From the NCBI GenBank assembly GCA_034411995.1, contig DAOUME010000026.1, forward strand, positions 620,001-684,000: DNA of 64,000 bases, written 5' to 3'. This DNA is from JAUVXJ01 sp034411995 (GTDB taxonomy: Bacteria; Chloroflexota; Anaerolineae; UBA7937; B3-Chlor). Positions 34,498 to 43,101 of the stretch are shown in pieces (the first letter of the stretch is position 1; each line of letters begins with the position of its first letter). The translations under genes were made by a program, and so were the position numbers. The notes under the pieces were generated by a model. The model saw only the letters and a program-made list of their open reading frames with translations. It was not told the origin of the DNA and did no database searches.

Positions 34498-35997
34498 CTA
34501 GCGTCCGAGGAAGCCGCGATACGCCTTCAACCACCTCTTGTAGGCGGTGCGATATCGGCCGCGCACCCGGGGATCGGACTGCACGACCTCCGACCACTCC
34601 GACATCCGCCTCGCAGCCTCTCCGAGGCTCTCATACCTGCCGGCCCCGGCTGCTGCACACATGGCCGCGCCCAGGCCGGAAGCCTCCCGGACAGCGGGCA
34701 CTCTCACCGGAATCTCGCAGACATCGGCCACCATCTGCGTGAAAAGCCCGGACCTGCTGAGCCCCGCGCACACCGAGAGCTCTTCCACGTTTCTCCCCGA
34801 GATCTCCTCGAGCTGAGCGAGGTTACCCCGTAGCGCAAAGGCGATGTTCTCCAGGACCGCGCGCGCCATCTTCGGCCTCGTCAGGGGCGGATCAAGGCCC
34901 ATGGGAAAAGGAGCGAGAAACCCCACGCGCGATGGCACCTGAAGGCGGCCATGGTCCGCTATCCACGGGCCCATGCAGGCCGTGATCGATCCCGGTGGCT
35001 CGCCCTCTGCTTCGGCACTCATCTTCGCGTACCCCTCCTCCACGGGCTCGTCGCCACCGAAGGCCTCCCACAACCACTGTAAGCTGATGCCCGCCAGACC
35101 GGCACTACATTCCAGGCTCCACAGTTCGGGGAGGGCATGGGCTCCAGTCCACGTGCGATGGCCCTCGTCCAGCAGAGGCTCTTCCAGAGTCATCTGCACG
35201 GGCATCGTGGTACCGGCGACGGCCACGGTGTCCCCGTCCCTCACGGCACCACAAGCCAGACACGCAGCTTGGGAATCGGCGAGCCCCACCACGACCGGCG
35301 TGCCCTGACGCAGCCCGAGGGCGCCAGCCACTTCGTGGCTGAGCCGTCCCGCCACCGTGCCAGGCGACAAGAGGGCAGGAAAGATCGCCCGGGGCAACTC
35401 CAGCCGCTGAGCGATCTCAGTGGACCACCTTTTCTTCTTCACGTCGAAGAGGAGCGAAGACGAAGCGCTGGTGGGCTCCGAGCTGTAGGCTCCGCAAAGC
35501 CGGTACACGAGCCAGTCGCTCACCATCAGCACCCGGTGGATGCGCTTATACTCCTGCGGCCTGAACTTTCTCATCCACAGCAGGTGAGCGGCTGCGTCGG
35601 TACCCACAGGCCAGCGACCAGCAATAGCATAGATAGCATCGCCGTGGGCCTGGGCCATCTCGAAGCCCTGGGCGGCAGCGCGGGCGTCGCGGTTGCTGCC
35701 TGCGTATAGCACCTCGCCGTCGCCGTCGAGGAACACCACACCGTCTCGGAAGCTGGTCGTGCTGAGAGCCGCGACCTCCATCGCCGGCAGCGCACCAAGC
35801 GCTTCTCGCGTCAGCCTCACGAAGACCCGCCACATCTCCTGCGGATCGAACTCCAGGCTACCGGGCACCTCGTCGTCGCGAACCAGGGGGACATCCGCAC
35901 GAGTGAGGGCCAACTGGTGGCCCTCCCCGTCCACGACCAGACAGCGGCAGCTACCACTCCCTGCGTCCCAACCGAGCAGCGCGCCGTCGGACGACAC
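34498..35997 (-). CDS. FGGY-family carbohydrate kinase
   Basis: 499 residues in the two-domain FGGY kinase fold: LGWDAGSGSCRCLVVD (phosphate-1) at the N-terminus, and GLSRSGLFTQMVADV with the SGLGAAMCAAAGAG adenosine region at the C-terminus. Relatives include xylulokinase and LsrK-like kinases. It begins with GTG at 35997, four bases after the stop of the SCP2-like gene. With the aldolase 70 bp downstream and the dehydrogenase upstream it suggests a pathway for a sugar or sugar acid. The substrate is undetermined. Confidence 0.92.
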   Translation of the reverse strand: MSSDGALLGWDAGSGSCRCLVVDGEGHQLALTRADVPLVRDDEVPGSLEFDPQEMWRVFVRLTREALGALPAMEVAALSTTSFRDGVVFLDGDGEVLYAGSNRDARAAAQGFEMAQAHGDAIYAIAGRWPVGTDAAAHLLWMRKFRPQEYKRIHRVLMVSDWLVYRLCGAYSSEPTSASSSLLFDVKKKRWSTEIAQRLELPRAIFPALLSPGTVAGRLSHEVAGALGLRQGTPVVVGLADSQAACLACGAVRDGDTVAVAGTTMPVQMTLEEPLLDEGHRTWTGAHALPELWSLECSAGLAGISLQWLWEAFGGDEPVEEGYAKMSAEAEGEPPGSITACMGPWIADHGRLQVPSRVGFLAPFPMGLDPPLTRPKMARAVLENIAFALRGNLAQLEEISGRNVEELSVCAGLSRSGLFTQMVADVCEIPVRVPAVREASGLGAAMCAAAGAGRYESLGEAARRMSEWSEVVQSDPRVRGRYRTAYKRWLKAYRGFLGR

Positions 35998-36000
35998 GTA

Positions 36001-36390
36001 CTACGATCCCCCACCCGCCGCCAGATACAGCCGGTTCAGATCGTCCTGGAGGCTCTGCAACCCCATGGCCGCCGACACATCCCCGGCAAAGGCCAGGTCC
36101 CCGGACATCGCCGCCGTCGTGGCATCGAGCTCTCCGCTGAACATGCCGTCGAAGATCTCGCTGGACAGGCAGAGTTCCACCATCGCCTCACCCGGGAACT
36201 CTCCTATCCCGCCGGTGAACTCTCCATCCTGGAAGTGCAGGTAGAAGAAGAAATCCAGATCCTCTATCTCGAACTCCACTGAGACGTCATACCCCTTGCT
36301 CCCCTCGCTGATCTCCCTGTCCCCTGGTATCGATTCCAACCATCGGGTGATGACGCTCTCCATCTCTTCTGCGGAGTCGTAGCCTGCCAT
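36001..36390 (-). CDS. SCP2-like sterol/lipid-transfer domain protein
   Basis: 129 residues. The alternating strands with FFFYLHFQDGEF and GDLAFAGDVSAAMGLQ at the end resemble an SCP2 domain, which makes a hydrophobic binding tunnel. No signal peptide or membrane helix is seen. The ATG follows GGGAGGTCC. Its position between a dehydrogenase and a sugar kinase does not explain it; it may bind a hydrophobic intermediate. The family call is tentative. Confidence 0.6.
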   Translation of the reverse strand: MAGYDSAEEMESVITRWLESIPGDREISEGSKGYDVSVEFEIEDLDFFFYLHFQDGEFTGGIGEFPGEAMVELCLSSEIFDGMFSGELDATTAAMSGDLAFAGDVSAAMGLQSLQDDLNRLYLAAGGGS

Positions 36391-36452
36391 GCCAGGACCT
36401 CCCTGTGCTGTTTCTTGTCTGTGAAGCTCTGTCCATGCCCCCGAAGGGCGCT

Positions 36453-37460
36453 CTAGCGCAAATTGAAGCCTTCCAGGATCTCGGGATTGGCGGCGTGCAG
36501 GGGTCGTTCACCCCTGAACAGACGCTCCAGGTCGGAAACCACGATCCGCGATTGATGCGCTGGGATCTCCAGCGTGTTGCCTGCAATGTGGGGAGTGGCG
36601 ATAACGTTGGGCAATCGGAGCAAAGGGTGATCGGCAGGCGGTGGTTCCTGAGCAAAGACGTCCAGCGCCGCGCCGGCGATCCTGCCCTCCTTCAAGGCTT
36701 CGTAGAGAGCGTCTTCATCCGTCAGCTCGCCTCGGGCGGTATTGATGAGTCGAGCGGTCGACTTCATCAAGCTGAGCTCCTCGCGCCCGATCATGCCCTT
36801 CGTCTGCCCCGTGAGAGGGGCGTGGAGCGTCACCACGTCTGCCTCCGACAGCAGGGTGACCAGCTCGGCGCGCTTCGCTCCCCAGCGCTCCACCACCTCA
36901 TGCGCGACGTACGGATCGTATACGAGCAGCTCCGCATCGAAGCCACGGAGTCTCCTGGCCACCTCGCTACCTACAGCGCCAAGGCCGACGATGCCCACCT
37001 TTTTTCCCCATAGCTCACTGCCCTTCAGGTCGAAGAAAGCCACCGCCATCTTGACCATGCCCTGCGGGCCGTCCTCTTGTCGCAGGACCTCCATGGCCTG
37101 GGGGATGTGGCGCAGGCTCATCAACATCAGAGCCAGGGTGAGATCGGCGACCGCCCGGGCGTTCCTCCCTGGCGCGCGCAGCACCAGGATCCCCCGCTCC
37201 GTGGCGGCGGCGACGTCCACGTTCACCGGATCCGCCCGACAACAGACGATCACCTGAAGTCGGTCCACCTGTTCCATGACTCGGGCCCGCACCTGGTCCA
37301 CCTCGGTGACGAAGATGTCGAACCCTTCTAGAGCGCGGATCAGCTTCCTGCCGGCCAGCAACCTCTTCTTGTCGCTGAAACCCTCGTAGACCACATCGCC
37401 GTACCGGGAGAGCCTCTCCAGGCCCCACTGATCGAGAGTCGCCGTCACCAGGATCCTCAT
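36453..37460 (-). CDS. D-isomer-specific 2-hydroxyacid dehydrogenase
   Basis: 335 residues. The NAD domain has GIVGLGAVGSEVARRL (near 150-165) and the acidic residue after VYDP. Catalytic Arg is in NTARGELTDEDAL, Glu in the following part of the NAD domain, and His in IATPHIAG. It resembles phosphoglycerate dehydrogenase without a regulatory domain. It oxidises a 2-hydroxy acid or reduces a 2-oxo acid with NAD(H), probably in the same pathway as the kinase and aldolase. There is a 62-bp gap to the SCP2-like gene. Confidence 0.92.
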   Translation of the reverse strand: MRILVTATLDQWGLERLSRYGDVVYEGFSDKKRLLAGRKLIRALEGFDIFVTEVDQVRARVMEQVDRLQVIVCCRADPVNVDVAAATERGILVLRAPGRNARAVADLTLALMLMSLRHIPQAMEVLRQEDGPQGMVKMAVAFFDLKGSELWGKKVGIVGLGAVGSEVARRLRGFDAELLVYDPYVAHEVVERWGAKRAELVTLLSEADVVTLHAPLTGQTKGMIGREELSLMKSTARLINTARGELTDEDALYEALKEGRIAGAALDVFAQEPPPADHPLLRLPNVIATPHIAGNTLEIPAHQSRIVVSDLERLFRGERPLHAANPEILEGFNLR

Positions 37461-37482
37461 CTACTCTCTCCCGGCAAGTTCC

Positions 37483-37962
37483 TCACTCCGTGGAACGACC
37501 CCCTTTCTGGGTCTCGTCCGCCTTCTCCTCGGCCTGCTCCACAACCTCTTTGATCCGTGCCAGCTCGTCCGCCAGGATGCCGGAGACCTGCTCCACCAGT
37601 CTCTCGGCTACGAAGCCGGGAACCGCGGCCGCGAGGGAAAAGTCGTTGATCATGGTGAGGATGCATCCCTCCCCTTCAGGCTCGCAAAGCTGGGTGAAAG
37701 TGGATTCGCCGCCCTTGACCACCTTGGAGACCATCTTGCGGGGTGGTACCCATTCCACGATCTCATGCTCTGTGGTCACCCTGCTGACCGCGAACTTGCT
37801 CACCGATCTGTACCTGGCCCCCAGGCCGGGCGCCCCCCCAGAGGTGAGCTGGCACTCCAACGTAGCCACGCTCCACTCCGGGCCCCTCTCCAGATCACTG
37901 ATCAAGGACCACACCTCTTCTGGCGGAGCAGCGATGAATGCCTCGCTCTGAGCCACAGGCAT
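37483..37962 (-). CDS. SRPBCC (polyketide cyclase / START-like) protein
   Basis: 159 residues from the ATG at 37962. The pattern AFIAAPPEEVWSLISDLERGPEWS is the typical beginning of a SRPBCC lipid- or ligand-binding fold; long strands and a final helix rich in Glu/Lys follow. The open frame extends upstream to 38010, but that start would overlap the -10 box. It leads the operon whose later members are the dehydrogenase, kinase and aldolase. Its ligand is not known. Confidence 0.8.
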   Translation of the reverse strand: MPVAQSEAFIAAPPEEVWSLISDLERGPEWSVATLECQLTSGGAPGLGARYRSVSKFAVSRVTTEHEIVEWVPPRKMVSKVVKGGESTFTQLCEPEGEGCILTMINDFSLAAAVPGFVAERLVEQVSGILADELARIKEVVEQAEEKADETQKGGRSTE

Positions 37963-38008
37963 CGGACGCCCCCGTTGACCTCGCGTGTTCGCTGTGAAAG
38001 CGCAGACC

Positions 38009-38014
38009 ATTATA
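38009..38014 (-). promoter_or_regulatory. -10 box of the SRPBCC operon
   Basis: Minus-strand TATAAT (38014-38009), with a poor -35 (TGGTTC at 38037-38032). The distance to the ATG at 37962 is 46 bp. Confidence 0.5.
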
Positions 38015-38051
38015 TCACAGGCACCCTGCCTGAACCAGGGTTACCCCTGGC

Positions 38052-38081
38052 TTGCCGGCACTCTCGCGGTGGTTATATAAT
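38052..38081 (+). promoter_or_regulatory. Promoter of the PPC lipoprotein gene
   Basis: TTGCCG (38052-38057), 18 nt, TATAAT (38076-38081). It is divergent from the SRPBCC promoter and leaves a leader of about 200 nt before 38288, in which I see no gene. Confidence 0.6.
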
Positions 38082-38287
38082 CCGCCAGGACGTCCGAGGG
38101 ACCCCTGCTCGTCTGCTCACGAGAACCCCCCGCGTGGCTCAGCGCCGAGTGCCTCGTCTCAGTCCCAGACCCACGAGCCGGGTTCGAGTGATACTCCGGA
38201 CCGCCGTGTCCAGCAATCGGCGCCCTCAGAAGGGAGAGAACCGCTCTGCCGGGCAAACCGAGCTTTCACCGTGGTGGCTAGTTGTCC

Positions 38288-39724
38288 ATGCGAAGCAAGA
38301 ATGTGCGTCATACGATCGCAGCCGTTCTTGTCGCGCTGGCCTTGGTGTCACTGACCGGCGGCTGCGCGAATCAGACCCCGCCCGCGGGCCCTCCTCCATC
38401 CACAGCCGCGCCTCTCGCCTCAGTTCTGGCGCCGACTGAAACACCTCGCCTGCCCACACCGACGCCACACGCGGCGCCCACTCCCCTCCTGGGCCAGGAT
38501 TACAGGAACAGCCGCTGGGGAATAGCCCTGTCCTACCCCGATGGCTGGTTGCTCAGAGAGACAGAGAACGGACTGGTTCTGGGGACGACAGAACGGGTGA
38601 TCTTGGGGGGAGAACTCACCTCGGGCGCCGGTCTGGCCGTGGAGATCGAGCCTTTGCCCAACGCCCAGTGGGAGGACGTGGAGGAGCTCTGTCTGAGTCG
38701 TGCCTCGGTATTCAGATCTGAGGACATGCAGATCGACGAAGCCCGGGCCATCAGTATCGACGGGCAGCCGGCGGCAGAGGTCAGCTTTCAGGGCCAGCCA
38801 GCGCTGGACCAGACTCCCATCAGAGGCACCGTGTCGGTGGTGATCTGGAATCAAAGGGCCTACACCTTCGTGGCCATGTCCACGGTCGCCGAATGGGCGA
38901 CTCATGCCTCGACGCTACATGCGATCATGGAAGGCGCCCGGCTCTTCGTGCCCGAGGAACCCGTGTACTCTCCTGACCCCTGGGAGCCCGACGACACCCC
39001 CGACACCGCCTCTCCCATACAGCCTGGTGGCACCCAGACCCACGATCTGCACCGCCGGGGTGATCGAGACTACGTCCGCTTCGACGCCACCAGGGGACAC
39101 GTCTACACCGTGGAGACAGCCCATCTTGGAGACGACATAGATACTCGCCTCTTCCTGTACGACGGCGACGGCAACCTCATCACCCACGACGACGACGGCA
39201 GAGCCCTAGAAGAACCATGGTCCTCTCGTCTGGTATGGACGGCTGAGAAGACCGGCCCGCACTACGTGATGGTGCAAGACGTGGGCGATGACCATGCGGG
39301 GCCAGGCACATCCTTCGACCTGAGGCTGTGGGAGGAGGTCCACTTCGTGGAGGACGAGTTCGAACCAGACGACTCACTGCATTTGGCCACTCTGCTCAAG
39401 CTCGGCAAGCCGCAGCCTCACAACCTGCACGTGGTGGGCGACGTGGACTGGCTGCGCGTCGACGCACGAGCAGGATTCACCTACGTCGTCGAGACCTTCT
39501 ACCTGGGCACGAGCGTGGACACTGTGCTGCACCTCCTGGATGAAGAGGGAAACGGATTGCTGAAGGACGACGACGGGCGGGGGGAGGAGGAAGCGAGAGC
39601 GTCACGCCTGCGCTGGGTGGCAGAAAGCGACGCCCGATTCTACGTCCTGGTCCACGATTCCGGCGACGACTCGGGAGGACCAGGGACCGAGTACTGGGTG
39701 CGCCTCCAGGAGACGCAGCAGTAA
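38288..39724 (+). CDS. Lipoprotein with two PPC domains
   Basis: 478 residues. A signal peptide ends with the lipobox LTGGC; a Thr/Pro-rich linker follows; then a domain of about 150 residues (YRNSRWGIALSYPDGW, as in PsbP/DUF-type lipoprotein domains); then two bacterial pre-peptidase C-terminal (PPC) domains beginning at DPWEPDD and DEFEPDD, each with repeated Asp-Gly turns. PPC domains usually flank secreted proteases and bind partners or calcium, but there is no protease here. Start ATG at 38288; a TTG two codons earlier is in frame. Confidence 0.85.
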   Translation: MRSKNVRHTIAAVLVALALVSLTGGCANQTPPAGPPPSTAAPLASVLAPTETPRLPTPTPHAAPTPLLGQDYRNSRWGIALSYPDGWLLRETENGLVLGTTERVILGGELTSGAGLAVEIEPLPNAQWEDVEELCLSRASVFRSEDMQIDEARAISIDGQPAAEVSFQGQPALDQTPIRGTVSVVIWNQRAYTFVAMSTVAEWATHASTLHAIMEGARLFVPEEPVYSPDPWEPDDTPDTASPIQPGGTQTHDLHRRGDRDYVRFDATRGHVYTVETAHLGDDIDTRLFLYDGDGNLITHDDDGRALEEPWSSRLVWTAEKTGPHYVMVQDVGDDHAGPGTSFDLRLWEEVHFVEDEFEPDDSLHLATLLKLGKPQPHNLHVVGDVDWLRVDARAGFTYVVETFYLGTSVDTVLHLLDEEGNGLLKDDDGRGEEEARASRLRWVAESDARFYVLVHDSGDDSGGPGTEYWVRLQETQQ

Positions 39725-39885
39725 CCGCATGCACTCGCGTCCCGGGAACTCAGGACGGCCTGCCGAGGAATGCCCGATGCGGACCCTGGAGTCGCTCTAC
39801 CCGCGAAGGGTTATCTTGAGACCCTCACGGAGCACCGTGCCAGATGACTTCCAAGACTGGCGCAGTAGCTGACAGACGACATCGG

Positions 39886-40734
39886 CTAGACCTGCTCCAG
39901 GAGTTCTCTCAGAAGCCGACCCGTCTCTGTCGGCTCCCCACCTCTGAACAACGCCACCCCATCCAGCGTCAGGTCCTCTCTACCTTCCAGCACAGCTCTC
40001 CCCAGCGGTGAATGCCTCAGTATCCTGAGGTCCTCCGCATAGGGATCTGTGATGATGTCCTCGCGCACGATACGCCCATCACCCATGATCAGGATCCGCT
40101 CGGTACGCCGGGCGACCGCCGGATCGTGAGTGACGATGACGAAGGTCGTCCCCAACCGGCGATTCATGTCGTGCATCAGGTCAATGGTCTCCCGGGAACT
40201 CTCCGTGTCCAGCTCGCCCGTAGGCTCGTCGGCCAGCACCAGCGACGGCTGATTGACCAGCGAACGGGCGACGGCCACCCTCTGGCACTGGCCGCCGGAC
40301 ATCTGATTCGGAAGATGGCTCAGGCGATCACCCAGCCCCACCATCTCCAGCAGCTCCCTGGCCCGTCTGCGCCGTTCCTTGCTGCCCATCTTCTGCTCGT
40401 GCAGGGGAACTTCCACGTTCTCCAGGGCGGTCATCGTGGGTATGAGATTGTGGAGCTGGAAGATGAAGCCTATGGTCTCGTTCCTAAACCGGTCGAGATC
40501 CTTGATCGTCGTCAGGTCCTGACCATCAATCAGGACCGTGCCGCTGGTGGCGCGGGCCAGTGCACCCAGAATGTACAGGAGGGTGGATTTCCCGCTGCCC
40601 GAAGGACCCATCACGGACACGAACTCACCTCTCTTCAGTGTGAGGTTCACACCGTCCAGGGCACGGACCTCTTCGCCGTCTCCGTAGATCTTCGTCAGGT
40701 CATGGGTCTCCACGATCACGTCGTTACCACTCAT
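39886..40734 (-). CDS. ABC transporter ATP-binding protein (MacB/LolD type)
   Basis: 282 residues. Walker A GPSGSGKS (43-50), signature MSGGQCQRVAV, Walker B LVLADEPTGELD and the H-loop VTHDP are present. The pattern (RALDGVNLTLKRGEFVS) is that of the lipoprotein-release / macrolide-export class. About 50 residues extend past the usual C-terminus. It powers the fused permease encoded by the first gene of this operon. In the 39725-39885 gap beyond its stop only a small CACGG/CCGTG hairpin (39826-39839) is visible. Confidence 0.94.
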   Translation of the reverse strand: MSGNDVIVETHDLTKIYGDGEEVRALDGVNLTLKRGEFVSVMGPSGSGKSTLLYILGALARATSGTVLIDGQDLTTIKDLDRFRNETIGFIFQLHNLIPTMTALENVEVPLHEQKMGSKERRRRARELLEMVGLGDRLSHLPNQMSGGQCQRVAVARSLVNQPSLVLADEPTGELDTESSRETIDLMHDMNRRLGTTFVIVTHDPAVARRTERILIMGDGRIVREDIITDPYAEDLRILRHSPLGRAVLEGREDLTLDGVALFRGGEPTETGRLLRELLEQV

Positions 40735-40754
40735 CGCTTGCCTCTCAGAATCGC

Positions 40755-41909
40755 CTACCTGGCCCAGGAGATGGCCCTCTCATTGCCCCCTGTATAGACG
40801 ATCTTCAGAGACCTGGTCAGACTCTCCAGGATCTGCCGCTGATCGCTACCATCGGCGTTCATCACGTAGAACTCCCAATCGCCTCCCCGATCAGACAGAA
40901 ACACGATCTGATCGCCGTTGGGGCTCCACGCCGGCGCTACGTTGTTCGGTCGCCTCTCCGCCAGCGCAGAACTCGCGGTCAGGGGCCATCGACCCCTCCC
41001 TTTGGTGTCCGTGGCGAAGATCTCCCAATGGTCGTGCTCCCAATGCATGAACGCTATGCGGCTTCCATCAGGAGAGGCCACCGGAAACTGGTCGTGCGCA
41101 TTGTTGGTGAAGGGCTCGTTGCTGGCCCCCCTGGCCTCGCTGATCATCAGTCCCTGCTCGCCGTCGTACACCAAGAACTCACCATCAAGAGTCCAGGTGG
41201 GCGAAAAGGACAGATCATCACAGTATGGCTCGTAGAGCTGGCCATCGGCCACGTTCACCATCCCCAGGTGCCACTCCGTCTGCTCATAGCCTCGTTCGAT
41301 GTAGTACCATCCATACCCATCGATCCAGATCCTCCAGGCGGGATGCCAGCCTTCCGTCGTAAAGAAGAAGGCGATCTGGCTCCCGTCCGGCGACCAGACG
41401 GGGCTGCGCGCCACGCTGGAACTGAAGAGTAAGTGCTCGTTGCTCCCGTCCCCGTTGATGGCATAGATCCCCCAGGGCTCGCTCCAGCGGGCAAAAGCTA
41501 CCTGCGCTCCGTCGGGCGACCACGAAGGGTCCATCCCTTGAGTCAAGCGTCTCAGACCGGTTCCATCGGCGTTCACCACGTAGATGTCCCCGCCACTCCC
41601 GACCTGAAACACAAACCGCCCTTCCAGCCCTGGACTTGCGGTGGGAGTCGGTGACGGCGGAACAGGCGTAGCTGCGGGAGTCGATGTGGCCGTCGGGGGC
41701 GGCGGAGTCGCCGTGGGTGTGCTGGTTGGTGGCGCCAGAGTGGCTATAGGCGTGTCGGTCGCCCTCGGCGTGGGCACGGGAGCGGCGACAGAAGCTATAG
41801 GTGTGCTGCTGGGTGCTGCCTGCTCGACGGACTGCGGGCCCGACGCCAGTGCGCCACACCCGGTCAAGAACAGGACGAGCGCACTGACCAGGAGGAGTTT
41901 GCTTTTCAT
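40755..41909 (-). CDS. TolB-like beta-propeller lipoprotein in an export operon
   Basis: 384 residues. A signal peptide ends with the lipobox FLTGC; a Thr-Pro-rich linker (residues 33-95) leads to a six- or seven-bladed propeller with repeats such as DPSWSPDGAQVAFARW, SPVWSPDGSQIAFFF, FPVASPDGSRIAFMH and APAWSPNGDQIVFLSDRGG (WD40-like PD40 units). It begins directly after the adaptor gene stop. Because it lies between the adaptor and ATPase genes, I infer a surface part of the export system, perhaps binding its cargo. It could be only a co-expressed sensor. Confidence 0.88.
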   Translation of the reverse strand: MKSKLLLVSALVLFLTGCGALASGPQSVEQAAPSSTPIASVAAPVPTPRATDTPIATLAPPTSTPTATPPPPTATSTPAATPVPPSPTPTASPGLEGRFVFQVGSGGDIYVVNADGTGLRRLTQGMDPSWSPDGAQVAFARWSEPWGIYAINGDGSNEHLLFSSSVARSPVWSPDGSQIAFFFTTEGWHPAWRIWIDGYGWYYIERGYEQTEWHLGMVNVADGQLYEPYCDDLSFSPTWTLDGEFLVYDGEQGLMISEARGASNEPFTNNAHDQFPVASPDGSRIAFMHWEHDHWEIFATDTKGRGRWPLTASSALAERRPNNVAPAWSPNGDQIVFLSDRGGDWEFYVMNADGSDQRQILESLTRSLKIVYTGGNERAISWAR

Positions 41910-43058
41910 CTACCGAGCCCCCACGAAGATGTCCACGAAGGCGGTCATTCCCCAGCGCAGGTCTACATCCTGCTCCTCCAGCGCCACCGTGACTTTGTAG
42001 TTCGTACCCCCTTGCTCCAGGCTGGCCATGGGCGCGATCTGCGTGACGACCCCCCTGATACTCCGCTCTGGCAAAGCATCGAAGGTCAGGTCCACCGTCT
42101 GTCCCACCTGGATGAGGTACAGGTCCACTTCATTGAGATCAGTGGTCTCAATCTTGAACTCGGTCACGTCCCCCAAGACCACAGCCGGAGAGCCGGCGTT
42201 GATCCTCTCCCCCTGCCGAGCCAGCACGGCGCCGATGGTGCCCTCGAAGGGTGCGGTCAGCGCTGCATCGTCCAGCGCAGAGACGGCCTGATCCAACGCC
42301 ACTTCCGCCTGTGCGACCTGCGCATCCGTCACCGCCACGTCTTCCGGCCGCGCCCCTGCCCTGAGGAGTGACAGCGAGGCACGTGCCTGGTCCACTTCAG
42401 CCTGTGCAGCGGCGATGTCTTCCGCCGACGCCCCACGTACCAGCGTTTCGTATCTGGCCTTGGCTATCTCGTACTCCACGGTGGCTTGCTGCAGCGCCAG
42501 GGCCTGCGGCATCTCCCGTATCTCCTCGAGCCAGGAAACCTCATCGTACGCCGCCTGAGCCTGCTGCAAAGCCAGCGCCGCGGTCTGCATCGCGCCCTTG
42601 GCCGCGGTCACTTCTTCCTCGCTGGCCCCCGAGCGCAGTTTCGCCAGATGAGCCTGCGCCGCATCCAGGCCAGCCTGTGCCGCAGCCAACTCCTCCAACC
42701 TGGGAGACGCTTTGACCTGGGAGAGGGTCGCCCGGGCCGTTGCCAGCGTGGCTTCAGCCTGAGCAACCGCATCTTCGAGGTCACTGCTGTCCAACTGAAC
42801 GAGAACTTGCCCCTCTTCGACCTGATCGCCCTCTTCCACCAGTACCTGGTCCACCACTCCGCTCATACCGAAGCTCAGTGTGGCCCACCGGGCAGGTATC
42901 ACCACGCCGGTAGCCGACACTACCTGCGTCGCCTGCTCTTGAGGCTCATCAGGAACCTCCGGCGCTGGCCGGGGAGCCAGATAGTTGGTACAGACCCACG
43001 CACCGCCCGCGACGACGATGACTGCCACCACCACCCCAATAACTATCTTTTTCACCAT
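41910..43058 (-). CDS. MacA/HlyD-like membrane fusion protein
   Basis: 382 residues from the ATG at 43058, which follows GGAGGTGGTG. A membrane helix near the N-terminus anchors it. Two lipoyl-like halves (RWATLSFGMSGVVDQVLVEEGD; PFEGTIGAVLARQGERINAG) flank a long Ala/Gln/Glu-rich coiled-coil hairpin (about 90-240), and a beta-barrel end follows. It is the periplasmic or extracytoplasmic adaptor of a MacAB-like exporter. An outer-membrane partner gene is not found nearby. Confidence 0.92.
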   Translation of the reverse strand: MVKKIVIGVVVAVIVVAGGAWVCTNYLAPRPAPEVPDEPQEQATQVVSATGVVIPARWATLSFGMSGVVDQVLVEEGDQVEEGQVLVQLDSSDLEDAVAQAEATLATARATLSQVKASPRLEELAAAQAGLDAAQAHLAKLRSGASEEEVTAAKGAMQTAALALQQAQAAYDEVSWLEEIREMPQALALQQATVEYEIAKARYETLVRGASAEDIAAAQAEVDQARASLSLLRAGARPEDVAVTDAQVAQAEVALDQAVSALDDAALTAPFEGTIGAVLARQGERINAGSPAVVLGDVTEFKIETTDLNEVDLYLIQVGQTVDLTFDALPERSIRGVVTQIAPMASLEQGGTNYKVTVALEEQDVDLRWGMTAFVDIFVGAR

Positions 43059-43101
43059 CACCACCTCCATAATCCGCAGCACATCGTTGAGCTATCGGGG
43101 G

